A DNA stretch of 64,000 nt from Membranipora membranacea (taxonomy: Eukaryota > Bryozoa > Gymnolaemata > Cheilostomatida > Membraniporidae). The DNA lies in NCBI GenBank assembly GCA_914767715.1, contig OU612067.1, positions 5,580,001-5,644,000 on the forward strand, given 5' to 3'. This document shows positions 38,201 through 49,160 of the stretch, one piece after another. Position 1 is the stretch's first letter. Each line of letters opens with the position of its first letter. The notes beneath the pieces were generated by a model. The model was not told the DNA's origin. It was given only the letters and a program-made list of their open reading frames with translations, and made no database searches. Both the position numbers and the translations under genes were made by a program.

Positions 38201-40953
38201 TGGGTACCTGTTTTCGATCTTCTATCTGTGTAATGATATGAATCAGAGTATATGTCATTGATTGGAGAATAATCATCAGTAACTGAAATATGCAATTTAT
38301 GAAAAGGTGACCTACAATAAATAGCTCTGCTATCCTACTATCTGCTATCCAAATATTAAGCGGTTTTAGCAAGAGGCATACAGACTAGACCAGTTCCACT
38401 TCGGGATCGACTCTCTCTGGAGATAGTTTGTCATTATTAGTTTTTAGGTTATATGATATTGTATATAATCAAATCTTATGCATTATGAGATCTTCTCGGT
38501 TCGAGGATAGCCCGATGGTGCAACAGTATCCAGGCGTGGTAAGGACAGAATTTACCTGCTCTCCATGCAGTGGAGGAGTCAGGCTTGGTCTAATGGATAA
38601 GGATATGGGCTTTGGATCTTTGAGGTCCAGGTTCAGTTTCTGGCGCCGGCATTCATTTCGGATTTGGTCCTGGCACGTTGTTCATCCTAGCCAGGTCCTT
38701 GCAGAACGGGACTAAAAATACCGGAGGGCCACAATCCACACGCTGTAAAAAGAACCCCCTCTGCCAATTTGATATAAAGAGTAGCCGGATTTTCGGGGGG
38801 CATGGGTATAGGGTGCGGCGTGTGTACCATGGGTCCAGTACCTTTACCCAAGAGAGGATAACTCTCTCCACTTAAAAGATGATGACATGCAGTGAAAAAA
38901 CCTCCCACTGCCTTTGCAATACAGGCTGGGCATGGGAAAGAGCATAATATAGATATTGGAATAATTGTAATAACAAGCTTAACCATAAAGGGTGCCTTTC
39001 CAAGTCAAACATGGCAATACAATACATTTGAATTGATTTGGGAAACAACTGCAGTTAATTAGGAATGACAATCCAAATAATTTGTTTTCAGTATGTATAC
39101 TTTGCCTAAGCTGAGTTTGCTATTTCGAGATGAATTCCTATCGAAATAATTCTATTGTAATATCTACATTTCTTAAATAAAGCCATACCTGATCACCTCC
39201 AAGTGTAGGAAGGGAAACTATCACAAAGGACATAGTGAGAGTTCCTATGATGACGAGGGAGAAAAATATTGTTGTATTGTTGCCTTCTAGTTCCCATCTA
39301 CGGTATTGTATTGGTGTAATATTGAATGATGAAGCTGATTGCGACATATTCAATGTCATATCCGGAGTAACCACTTTTGAACTACACTCGATCAAAATCA
39401 GACATGCAAACAGCCTGTAAAGATATAAATAACCGTGATGTTAAGCGTATATATCACTATACATACCTACATACCAACTCTCCTGCATTGCAACTTCAGC
39501 AGTATTTTTTTATTTACGTTTGACAGGGTCAGTTGTGTCCCCATGCCATAAGAGGAGATATCCTGATTTGCATTTTGAATACTGCATTTATATTCGATTT
39601 GATGATAAATACATGCCTCATTCAGTTCCAGAACCATTCTCTCTTAATTGGGTTGAACATAGCAGACAATGAGAGAATGTGGGATAGTTAAAGCTCATTC
39701 TGTACAAAATGAGTATCTGAATTTATTCTCTATGTTCCCATATGTCATATTGATTTGAGGGCCAATTAATACGTGAGAATAGCATTTAGGTCAACTTTTA
39801 ATCGCATTGGTGCCCATTTCTTCATTCGCTTAGCGATGATTACTTCAATGGGGGAGGCCCGGGTTCAAATCCCGGCCGCAGCAGTTCTTTTTGATGATTC
39901 CTCATTCGATTCGGGAGTGGACCACCCATTCAAAGCATGGGACCATAGCGGCAGACCTGTGGCTGACCCATGAGTTAACTTACTTTCTATTCACACAGTT
40001 ATTTTTACTTCTTAGTTTGAAATGTTTCTTCATAGCAGAATACAGATAAAATAGAGAAATAAAATGAAGATACATACGTGACCATACACACTGTCATACT
40101 GATGATAAGAGTAGTTTTTCTGCGGACAAATGAGTCTGTTATCAGTCCTGCTAACCAACCAGTGCAGAAGAGCACTGGCAAGGTCAACGATAGCACGACA
40201 GCATACTTCTTCCTTTTTTTAGAAAAAAATAAAGTCTTTAGTACAAAGGAGCTACATCACAATAAAAGTCCAGTTCTGCATGGGCAGTAGCCAATTGTGA
40301 AATAATCATAGAAGATGGTGTGCTGGTGCAGCCTATGTTGCATGCTAGGACACCATTTAGGTACTGAGTCCCATCCAACAATCGGGTGATGTGGGACATG
40401 TGCCAGGTGCTGCACGGGACATGTGCTACAGCACCTGGCATGATAACACAGCACAAACAACAAAGCTTTATAGACCTTGAGTGCTGAGTTGAGTGCCTTG
40501 ACGATGACCTCCTACCAGGTTGGATGCCAAATTTGGTGTATCACATAAAAAAAGATCAAGCATGGATTCAAATGTCTTAAGAGAGAATTCTTGAATGGTG
40601 TGTATCCTATATTAAGTTATTTACCACACGAGTTTGAGTAACAAGTTTCTGACAACGCCAAAAACTGATAAGTGCACGGCAAAATATACTACTTACTTTG
40701 CATCAACAAAGCGTGGGAACCACACTGAGACAGCTGTCAGGGCGGTCCATGTGCACAGATGGCACAACAGTATAAGCACTAAGGCAGTGATTCTTCTGGT
40801 CTTATGACGAAACTCTTCTTGAGGAAAGCAGAAACTTGATCGACAGCAAGGTGGACTACAGCCCCTCAATCGCTCGATTGCCCTGCTTATGTTTGATGAC
40901 GTTGATGCATCACTAGTGTAACTGGTGCTAATAAGTGACTCGTACGATGACAT
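35283..40953 (-). CDS. SLC15/POT-family (proton-coupled oligopeptide-type) transporter-like protein (9 exons, 543 aa)
   Basis: Minus-strand exons in order: 40697-40953, 40078-40212, 39189-39414, 38051-38282, 37594-37687, 37113-37290, 36488-36677, 36185-36259, 35283-35527. All junctions are GT..AG and in phase, totalling 1632 nt. POT/SLC15 proteins are 12-TM major-facilitator carriers that move di/tripeptides or histidine with protons. Seen here: a cytoplasmic N-terminus rich in S/T and C; the first TM ITALVLILLCHLCTW; GWLAGLITDSFVRRKTTLI (the loop 2-3 motif region, residues ~98-116); a glycosylated luminal stretch with NMS, NIT and NNT; LPTLGGDQ, resembling GADQ; FYAFFYFIRKCAELL (the second family signature region, FYxxINxG); and APRSMQGTAMGIFYFLEGSG near the C-terminus, which is highly typical of PTR carriers. 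The EXXER motif of proton-coupled members is not seen in TM1, so substrate and coupling are uncertain. The ATG at 40953 is the first in frame. Three SINE copies lie in or near its introns. Confidence 0.82.
38570..38820 (+). mobile_element. tRNA-derived SINE, family D, copy 1
   Basis: The head reads TGGTCTAATGGATAAGG (A box) and GTCCAGGTTCAGTTTC (B-box region), followed by GCGCCGGCATTCATTT, GCCAGGTCCTTGC and GATATAAAGAGTAGCC. The same order recurs at 42161-42410. It lies in an intron of the SLC15-like gene, opposite to gene orientation. Confidence 0.85.
39800..39975 (+). mobile_element. tRNA-like element (possible SINE, family C)
   Basis: A T-arm-like hairpin CCGGGTTCAAATCCCGG (39859-39875) with a canonical B box follows an A-box-like CGCTTAGCGATGATTAC. 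The anticodon-arm region is not tRNA-like enough for a true tRNA gene, and only one copy is seen here. It lies in an intron of the SLC15-like gene. Confidence 0.45.
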
Positions 40954-41721
40954 AGTTCAAACTTATAGCTTAACAAACTTGTCTAACTTACTTAACATTT
41001 ACAACTTAGTCTTACCTATTATCAGTAAAATGTGAAAGGTATGCCAGCAACTTCCTCTTTCAACAGTATTTATTGCTAAGCAAATAGTTATTGCTAGCTG
41101 CTATTGTTTTCACAGCTTTACTAATATGGGTTGAGGAGTTTGCAAGCACATACAATGAGTCTATTTTTGTATCTATTTATGTGGAAGTTCAATTAATATG
41201 TGGAATTTCAATTAATACATAGTATAATGTGGAAGTTCAATTACTATGTCACCAGGAAGTTCAATTTATGCTAACATTACAGGCACAAACACCGCAGAAT
41301 GACAACTTTATACAGCTGGATGGATTTGATGCCTTAGGTAGTATTAGATCCAGAGTATGTGCTCAGACAGCTCCATACTAAATACCCTTTATAACCTTTA
41401 TGTGATACAATTCACATTGATACTATAAGTAGAACAGCTAAAAAGATGTCACCGCTACAAAGATTTAGTTTGCCAATGCTCCATCTATTGACAATTGAGA
41501 CCTTTTCACTAGAGATGGTGAGGAGGATCCCTTGCCTGAATGCCACATCATTTAACTCGGACATCTGCAATGAAATGAAGTACCCAAAATATATGCTATA
41601 CGCCACTTGGCTAACTTGGCGCTTGCTGAAGCCCAGAAGAAGTCACCAATAGATCTTGATGCCCTGAAGTCTGACATCAACACCCAGTTCAGTCTAAGGT
41701 GGTACATTATGAGGTGAAGGC

Positions 41722-42110
41722 GGATTATCAACAACATTTGCAAATACTCATCTGCTAAAGTGTCTCTAGGAAGTAATCTATAATGTTAAACTTCTGCTCA
41801 GATACTAAAATAATAACTATGATGAAGATGTACAATTTTTATGATTTGAAGCGGGATTATCATGCAAGATTCCTTCAACATTTATATACCAAAGGTAGTT
41901 GTCTCAGCCTGCAGATGAAGAGGGCAACTCCAACAAACCAATTGCATTGTGGGTTCAGGTTGACTCATAAATGCAAGCTTGTTTATTTTTGGTAGATTCA
42001 ATTACTGCTAATTATCTCTTGATTGTTATTCACATTTCCAATTTATATTTTATACCCTTCCCTCCTGTTTTAAGCTCTCAGAGACTTGATTTGCTATTTT
42101 GTTTTTGTAT
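41722..42110 (+). repeat. Interspersed repeat family R1, copy 1
   Basis: It shares CAACAACATTTGCAAATACT, TAATGTTAAACTTCT, GCAGATGAAGAGGGCAACTC, GCATTGTGGGT and TTTTATACCCTTCCCT, in order, with 46508-46950. The copy at 46508 is longer by ~70 bp in the middle. No terminal repeats or reading frame are evident; it may be the 3' end of a LINE or a DNA-transposon derivative. Confidence 0.75.
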
Positions 42111-42160
42111 TTTAAGAGTTTGCTAAAACAGATTGAACACGACTTCCATAACATAGCCCC

Positions 42161-42410
42161 GAGGAGTGAGGAGTGGTCTAATGGTTAAGGGTATGGGCTT
42201 GTGATATTTCAGGTTCAGGTTCCATTGCCGGCGCCGGCAGTCATTTCTGATTCGGTACTGGCACACCTTCATACTAGCCAGGTCCTTGCGGAACGGGACT
42301 TAAAATACTGGAGGTCCACTCTGTGTTTGCACAACCCACACGCAGTAAAAACAACCCCCTCTGACTCTTCGATATAAAGAGTAGCCAGGTTTCCAGCAGG
42401 CATGGGAACC
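42161..42410 (+). mobile_element. tRNA-derived SINE, family D, copy 2
   Basis: The head GTGGTCTAATGGTTAAGGG and B-box region TTCAGGTTCCATTGCC are better preserved than at 38570. The body keeps GCGCCGGCAGTCATTTCTGA, GCCAGGTCCTTGCGGAACGG and CGATATAAAGAGTAGCCAGG. It sits in the intergenic region directly after repeat R1, copy 1. Confidence 0.88.
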
Positions 42411-43610
42411 AGAGAGAGAGTAACCTCCATAAAAGGTAGCCAATGGAGAAATACCAAATCAATCTTGGTTCTGAGGAGTAAATTTGGTTGTGACTGCTGC
42501 TGCTGACTTATGTAAATTGTACTGCTACTACTAAATTCACAGCCAATTGTATGGAATGTGGAGTGTCATAATTATTATTGATTTCACAAAGTGTTTAACC
42601 AATAACATCTAATTACATGTTCTGTTATGTGAGTTACATCTTTCTGTAACACAAGACAAGGACCTATTTTTGCACAGATCATTAATTTTAATTCACTCTC
42701 CCTCGATAATATAGTATCTGTTGTTTGCAATTTATCATGGGGGCGAATTGAGATTTTCTCGGTAAACTGTGATGTGGTTAAACGCAGGATTTGTCTTCTT
42801 TTGCAGTGTGCTTAATAACATAAGAGGTTGTTTGGTGGAGCAACTTTAAAAAAAAGTGCTCTAAATTCAATTATATATTATTTTATATCACTCTGCGCAT
42901 GTGCGAACTGTTGAGGCATACGCTCGTCTCTGCAGGGCTTGAACTAATTCACCTAGTCTGAGTACCCAAATTGGCAAAACAATGGAAACCCATTATTTGG
43001 AAATATTTGAGCCAAAGTGGAACACAGGCTTTGATATCTCATAACCTTGAACACTGGGAGTTGCCTTTCTTGATGGAAGGCAGCACTGCAGAGATAGACT
43101 ATGTCACAAGGCTATCCTGCAGGCAGAGTGCTTTTATATTCGCCTGTTCTTGATTGCGAGCAAATTACCTAGTTCTTGCAATGTTGAGTGAAGTAAAACC
43201 TGGGAAGTTTCATTCAAAATATTTTAGATGTGAGACTCTGTGTTATCAAGGGGGGCTCTATCAGAAACACAGTGATGCATATATATATCTCATGTATCAG
43301 CCAAAAGCTGTTCTAACAATATAGATAAAATCATTTTTGTCCTGATGCCTGAAAGCAACAAACAAGATTTCTCATTCTTGTCATTTCAATCGAAAGGACA
43401 TCTGAACACAAACAAACAAAAACTATTTGCAGAAAAGTAAATGACATTGGTGTCGATACAGAGGAATTTTATTTTCATTTCACTGAGGTTGAACATTAGA
43501 TGCATGAGATAAGCTTTGATTAGGAGCAGTGGATAGGCTTATACTCTGTGGCTCTGCACTGACTTTTCGAAGTCTGTTAATTGGTCATGAAATAGGTGCT
43601 TCCCCTGCAT
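42411..43610. other. Intergenic, no gene recognised
   Basis: AT-rich DNA without convincing exons. A TTTATT at 43468-43473 would read AATAAA on the minus strand and could serve the small candidate gene to its right. Confidence 0.35.
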
Positions 43611-43614
43611 ACAC

Positions 43615-44020
43615 TCAAATGACAGTAGCCAAAGCCGAGATTGGTACAGTCCCTGTAAAAAAATAAAACATGAATTAAACTTTTAAAGTCTGCACTAAAT
43701 AGTTTACCTAATTTACCCCATTTACCCTATTAACCCTGTCAACCCCATCGCAGTGGTCTAGCAACAAGCAGCTTGATTGCCTTGATCATCTTTTTGGTTC
43801 AAAACAATTATAATTGGGAGATTTCGAATTGTATAAATATCAGAATTGACCAACATGTCTCGATAGAGGACAATGCTGAAAGTTCTCAGGCTCCCATCCC
43901 TACGCAATGCACTGTCATTAAAAAATCTAACTTACGCGTCACTGGAACATTTCTGTTCCGCCATCCAGAAGTTAATCCGATGACAGCCATAAAAACAGTT
44001 ACTGCAGCACCAATCTTCAT
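43615..44020 (-). CDS. Candidate two-exon secreted micropeptide (40 aa), unrecognised
   Basis: Minus-strand exon 43936-44020 starts at an ATG and gives MKIGAAVTVFMAVIGLTSG, a textbook short signal peptide, then a basic NRNVPVT run to a consensus donor (GTAAGT). The only in-phase continuation found is 43615-43652, after a strong TTTTTTTACAG acceptor; it adds TVPISALATVI and a stop. A minus-strand AATAAA follows at 43473-43468. The length is very small and there is no family match, so this could be chance or the first exon of something larger whose downstream part I missed. Confidence 0.25.
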
Positions 44021-45349
44021 ATTCATTCAAAATTTAGATACTGAAATACAAATTAATTAATGTTATGATAGTCTTTGATATGATTGCAAGTATCTTAAAA
44101 CAGATTATTAAAGGCTACCCAAAGACCAATGCATGTTATGGTCAGGTAGTTTCTTATGATAAAGTTTTGTCAGATTTGGATGGTAAGCAATTCAATGCTT
44201 GGCATGAATCATTGATGGTTGAAAAAGTGCCTCCCAGAAGGAAGGAAACGCTGCATTATGAAGTCACAGTCTCCACATTATTTGTATCGCACATACGGGA
44301 GACTGTGACATCAAAATACAGAGAATGGGATTGAGTTACCTTCTTCTAATGCCTGAGATTACATATTTTGGTGGTTTAGATGATTGATGTTTCAGACACT
44401 GTGATTGATAGGGCGATTAAGGCAATACAGCCACATTATATCTGACGTCATCCCTATGCAGACAGACCATGTGTTAATACCTACAGTGTGTTGGTAATAT
44501 AACTAAAAATGACCAAATTCAAACCTTGATATAGAGAGTAGAGTTGAGTCCTTCTGGATGCGGTTGTTGTAGCTGTGTGTGTAGATCTGATATTTTTCTT
44601 ACTTCTAATACTACTCAGAATGACATGAGATGCATACTGGGCTTACTGAAATTTCCATGATATTGGATCCTGTTACAGCCCTGAATAGTGAAGAAATCCC
44701 AGGGCAGAGCTAGTATTATGAAAACACATACCAGTGATATCTGGTAAATTATATGTATTTGTATCTGTTCAAGTAAAGGTCGTTACCAAGTATCTTTAGT
44801 GCAGCTGAGAAAATATAATGTCACGACTGCCAGGCGTGATGAACACTTCCTGTTATGGGGTTGTCATATTCAAAATATCTCTCATATGTACAGCACGGCA
44901 AGTTCTTCCACAATTCAACACTTGTACAGTGTTAAGATATTGTGGTGGATTTTCCATTTTAGCACTCAAAAGCATCCCCACAACAGAAACTGTCCTAGTC
45001 AGCTGAACCCAACTATCCAGCCAACCCTCCCCAAATGTTAAGAACCTAATAGACCAAGCCTAACCCCCGAATAAAATAAGACCCCTCAGGCTAGTTCGCT
45101 TTGTACATACGGTGAGCTTACGATGGAAGGGAGACTTCACAGCTCCCCTATAGTGACTGAATTTATAATCAGATGAATGAAGGAAATCAGACCAGGAATG
45201 CCATTCTCTACACGTCCGCCCAGAGGAATCTTGGTCTAGTGAGATGTACAAATTGATTCATATAACCGTTACCATTAAGACTCACACCCTTATTTGGCAA
45301 CTCCCAACCCATCTCCAATCCAGTCCTTGACCTTAAAATCTAACCAATA

Positions 45350-45790
45350 CCACGGCCCGACCCATTACAAGTAGGGGGTGTCCTACCCCAACCCTTAATA
45401 CTGCCCACCATTCCCTCACATGTCCAGACGTTATACAAATAAGCCTGTTGAATTTGCCAAAGCCCAAGTGATAAGCTCAAAGAGGCCAACATCCTGACCC
45501 AATACAAGTAGTTGTTGTCAAACTCCAATCCATCATGCTGCCCACAGTCCCCTCACATGTCAAGCCCTTATACAATAAAGCCTAAGGAGTTTGGCTAAGC
45601 CAAAGTGACAAGATCCAAGGCACTAACAGCCTGATCCAAACATGTAGGCGGTGTCTAACTCCAACCCCCCATACTGCCCACAGGCCCATACCTGTCCAAC
45701 TCTTAAACAATGGAGCCTGTGGAGTTCGTCAAAGCCTAAGTGACTAGCTCTAAGACGCTATAATCCTGTCCCAATACGCTGATGTGTTTA
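45350..45790. repeat. Tandem satellite, ~138-bp unit, about three copies
   Basis: Landmark CC(T/C)GA(C/T)CCA..ACA.GTAG.. recurs at about 45355, 45493, 45632 and 45766. Each unit also carries CTGCCCAC, a CC.(C)A.TGTC(C)A run and AAGCCTAA/CCCAAGTGA. Units are diverged by about a quarter by eye. The C-rich strand bias and pyrimidine-rich composition stand out from the AT-rich surroundings and continue weakly leftwards to ~45060. Confidence 0.8.
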
Positions 45791-46345
45791 GCCGGAATGA
45801 AAATATGTCAACACTACATTACCATACTCCCTGTTACTCACCCTGTCTGCAATCAGCATTATTGTCCCCTGTAAGGCACCAATTATCTCAATGTGCTCAC
45901 TGCCAGTTTCCCTGTCCCATTCATGGCCCTTCCCAAAGCCCCTACAACCATCACGTACTGCTGATGGCCTGTCCAAAAAACCCAACCACCCGTACACTCT
46001 GACCCCCAGACAGCTCTACGGACATACTGAACGATAGTCTACAATGGCAGAGGACCACTTACAACAGATAGAAGAACAGTACCAACAAATACAAGACAGA
46101 TACGAAGAAAATAAGATATGTTTTTGATGTTACACCTTGATCATAATAATTATCATAATTTATTATGATTAGTAAGCCACCTGGTGAACTGTGGTTGCTT
46201 AGGAATGAATACAATTTTTCTTTAATCATCCTTTGTACAAAACTGAAGGTTGTTTTTTTCAACCACAAGAGAGTCATGAACTCTGAGTTCACAGCAACAC
46301 TTGATGTTTTTAAGCGCTAAGTCACTTCTCCTGTGTATTCAAGAT

Positions 46346-46363
46346 GTGAACGGGGGGGGGGGG
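46346..46363. repeat. Homopolymer G tract
   Basis: A run of about 13 G near 46351-46363 lies between the satellite and repeat R1 copy 2. A similar tract lies near 3188-3201. Confidence 0.85.
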
Positions 46364-46507
46364 GAGTATCAATTAGTGTTCAAAGATGGCGGACAGCACA
46401 AAAAGAGACGAAAATGGAGGACTCGGCAGAGCCAGAGTAGCATGGTTTAAAATTTCAGTTTTTCAGGATAGGCCTACAATTTCAACTGGGAGGTGGCTAA
46501 TTTATGA

Positions 46508-46950
46508 GATTAAATCTCAACAACATTTGCAAATACTTATTTGGTAAGGTCTCTCTAGAAGGTCATCAATAATGTTAAACTTCTACTCTCATACTTTAAT
46601 ATCAACTATGAAGATGAACAATCTCTGCATCGAAGTGGGAATATCAGGCAAATTTCCTTCCAAAATTTACATTTTCTAAGGTAGTTGTCCCAACTTGCAG
46701 ATGAAGAGGGCAACTCCCACAATACACTTGCATTGTGGGTGCAGGTTGAACTATAAATGTAACAAGTCGATATCCATCTAATCTAACTCCTTGATGATTG
46801 TTAATGGTTTTTGGGTGCAACCTTGATTATTTTTGGTAGATTTAATTACAGCCGATAATCTTTTCATAATTATATACATTTCCCTTAAATTATTTTATAC
46901 CCTTCCCTTCTGTTTTTAGCTCTGAGAGACTTGATTTGCTAAAGGTATTT
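46508..46950 (+). repeat. Interspersed repeat family R1, copy 2
   Basis: Same orientation and order of blocks as 41722-42110, with an extra ~70 bp after the GGTGCAGGTTG block. Both copies end at GAGAGACTTGATTTGCTA. Confidence 0.75.
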
Positions 46951-48452
46951 CAAGACTTTGTTTGACCGATGGGAAAAAACTTCAATAACACAGACTCACC
47001 TGATGACTCAGCCTCAAGAATCGTTTTGATTGCCTCATTCAAGAGTATTAGGGAGTTAAATCCTATTTCAGTCCACAAATTGAAGCAGAGAGACTTCGAT
47101 CAAAAGTCATGCTTGAATGTCACTCTGCAAGAAACAATTACATTGCTGTGACTTATATTTGTTACCTATGTCCAAGAGCTCCTCTGCAACGTTAATGCTA
47201 ATTTTCATGTATGAACATGTCATATTCACATTATATTTGAAAAAAACTATTTTACCGCCCAATTACCGCCCTTATTAGTGAGTTGTTTCCTCATTGGACT
47301 AGTTGGGTGAAAGAAGTCTAACCACTCTGCGCTGAATGTACATGATGTTATGCCTAAGTGCCCTTGGAATTTCTCAAACATATATGTACTGTACACATAG
47401 CAGTTGCTGGTACTCGCTTCTGACTTTCTCATGTATATATTCCTAGAGGCTAACGTGACCATTTTCCTTTTTCCGATTTTTGAGATTGAGGCTGCAGAGA
47501 ATGGATTGATTACTCTGTAGGAGATGAGTTTCCTGGTTCACCAATCGAGTGTTGGAGCCAAGAGGTATGCAACTGAAGCCAAGTCCGATTTGCCTTGTGC
47601 ATGCCATCATGGCAATGCCCCACTCCAATGCAAGTATCATGAGTGTTTTCGAATACTCAAAAAGATCTATACCAGTACCTGAAATCAACTCAAACAATCA
47701 AATATCATATCATTACTCCCTGTCAAACTTCATATGTTAAGGGGCTGTAAAACACTAAGCTAAGTGGTTTGCTACTCACACGTTACAGATCCTCAGATCT
47801 GTAAAATATGAGCCAAGTCAGTCCAAATTAACAGTTATTTCATAACAAAATCACAAGTGGTCTCAAATTGCTCTTGGGGCTCAAAATAAGCATCAATTGC
47901 TTTGATGGCTTGTGCGCTGCCCCGGATTGCGCAAGGGGGCTTTACTGTCATTGCCTCCCCAGCTAGGTGCATGGATGAAGTGTCACGGTGCAATGCTTTG
48001 CACCTACCCTAGCAATCATTGAACCCTGGCAAAGTCAATAACTTTGGCAGGGAGCAGCCAAAACCCGAATGCATGATTGTACATAATATGTACAATAACA
48101 GTGCATAACAGTGCAAGTTAATTTCAAATTAGGGTATGTTGCTAAAGCGGAAGGGAATGAGAAGTATTTAGGAATGATCTGAATTGAATCAAATTTTGAA
48201 ATCCCTGGTCAATATGATTGAACAAAAACAATTATCACCAACTTAATAATCTGAAAATTGTTTTAATGGATCTTTAGATGCAGTTCGGTACATTAGATCA
48301 ATAAGAATCGAGTATTGAACATTGCTCACCATTGCCACTTTGTATAATATAATATAAAAAAATGTAATTCACTGTTAAAAAAAAATTCAAAAGATCCTTC
48401 ATGCACCAGAGTGGAAAGATTCTTAACCAGCAGCTTTTTTACTCTTGTAGAG

Positions 48453-48694
48453 TTAAAGCTATAGTAGCGCCTCCTGGTATCGTAATGAATGCTTAAGTCT
48501 AATTAAGGTCACTGTGACACCCTTTCAAATAGCCACTGGACTCAGTTGAACCTGCTACCTTTCCTGAAAAGAAAGTTCTTAAAATTCCAGGTAATGGTCC
48601 CCTAAAGTCAAGAAAACTCATTTAAAAACGTGATTATTGGCATGTGTCTCGCCATACAAATGTCACAAACCCAAAAGTGCTACTATACCTTTAA
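48453..48694. mobile_element. TTAA-bounded inverted-repeat MITE (~240 bp)
   Basis: The left end TTAAAGCTATAGTAGCGC and the reverse complement of the right end, TTAAAGGTATAGTAGCAC, match at 16 of 18 bases. The element is bounded by TTAA on both sides, which may be the target duplication as in piggyBac-type insertions. There is no reading frame inside, so it is non-autonomous. Confidence 0.75.
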
Positions 48695-48939
48695 GATCTG
48701 CAGATTTCAAACCGTGCAAGTGCTACACATTAACAGAACTTATGATATTGAGGTAAAATATGTCGAATCCTATTCACTTTGAGACTGAGATAATACAAAT
48801 CATATAAAGCATGCATTACAAAAATACTTTCATAAAAAGAGACGGGGGAAAAAGATTGTGACAATAATGGATGGAGCGACCAGCTAAACTGATTATGATT
48901 TTCATTTACCAAACAATCATAATAGCGCGATGTTCTTCC

Positions 48940-49160
48940 TCAGCCAATTTTCGTTAATTGTCATGATGTGATAATAAGTTGGATAGTGGTCATTCGAATT
49001 TCCCTGAACCTTTTTCCAAAGTAGATGCCCCTCAAATAACCAAACTTGGCCCCATCCTTTGCTTAATTTATGTTGATGACTTATAAGCTTACGATTATGA
49101 CACAAAATGTATCAGATTTGCTGATGATACAATATTTTGTCAGCCTATCTTGCTGTTTGC
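48940..49160 (+). pseudogene. Reverse-transcriptase fragment, non-LTR type, decayed
   Basis: One frame gives IISWIVVIRISLNLFPK, then APQITKLGPILCLIYVDDL, a stop at about 49082-49084, and IRFADDTIF. These match the GVPQGTKLGPILFL..INDL and YxDDT blocks of a LINE palm domain. The wording (QxTKLGP) differs from the QGSILAP of the copy at 12 kb, so it is a different LINE family. Only about 70 codons remain. Confidence 0.7.

Noticed and set aside
38687-38986. Open frames of 65-99 codons around 38.7 kb
   Set aside because: They fall in the family D SINE; parallel frames occur in the copy at 42.3 kb with different breaks, so they are by-products of the repeat.
44065-44334. 89-codon plus-strand open frame
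   Set aside because: No splice signals, no family resemblance, and it ends in a hairpin; its composition is compatible with chance in AT-rich DNA.
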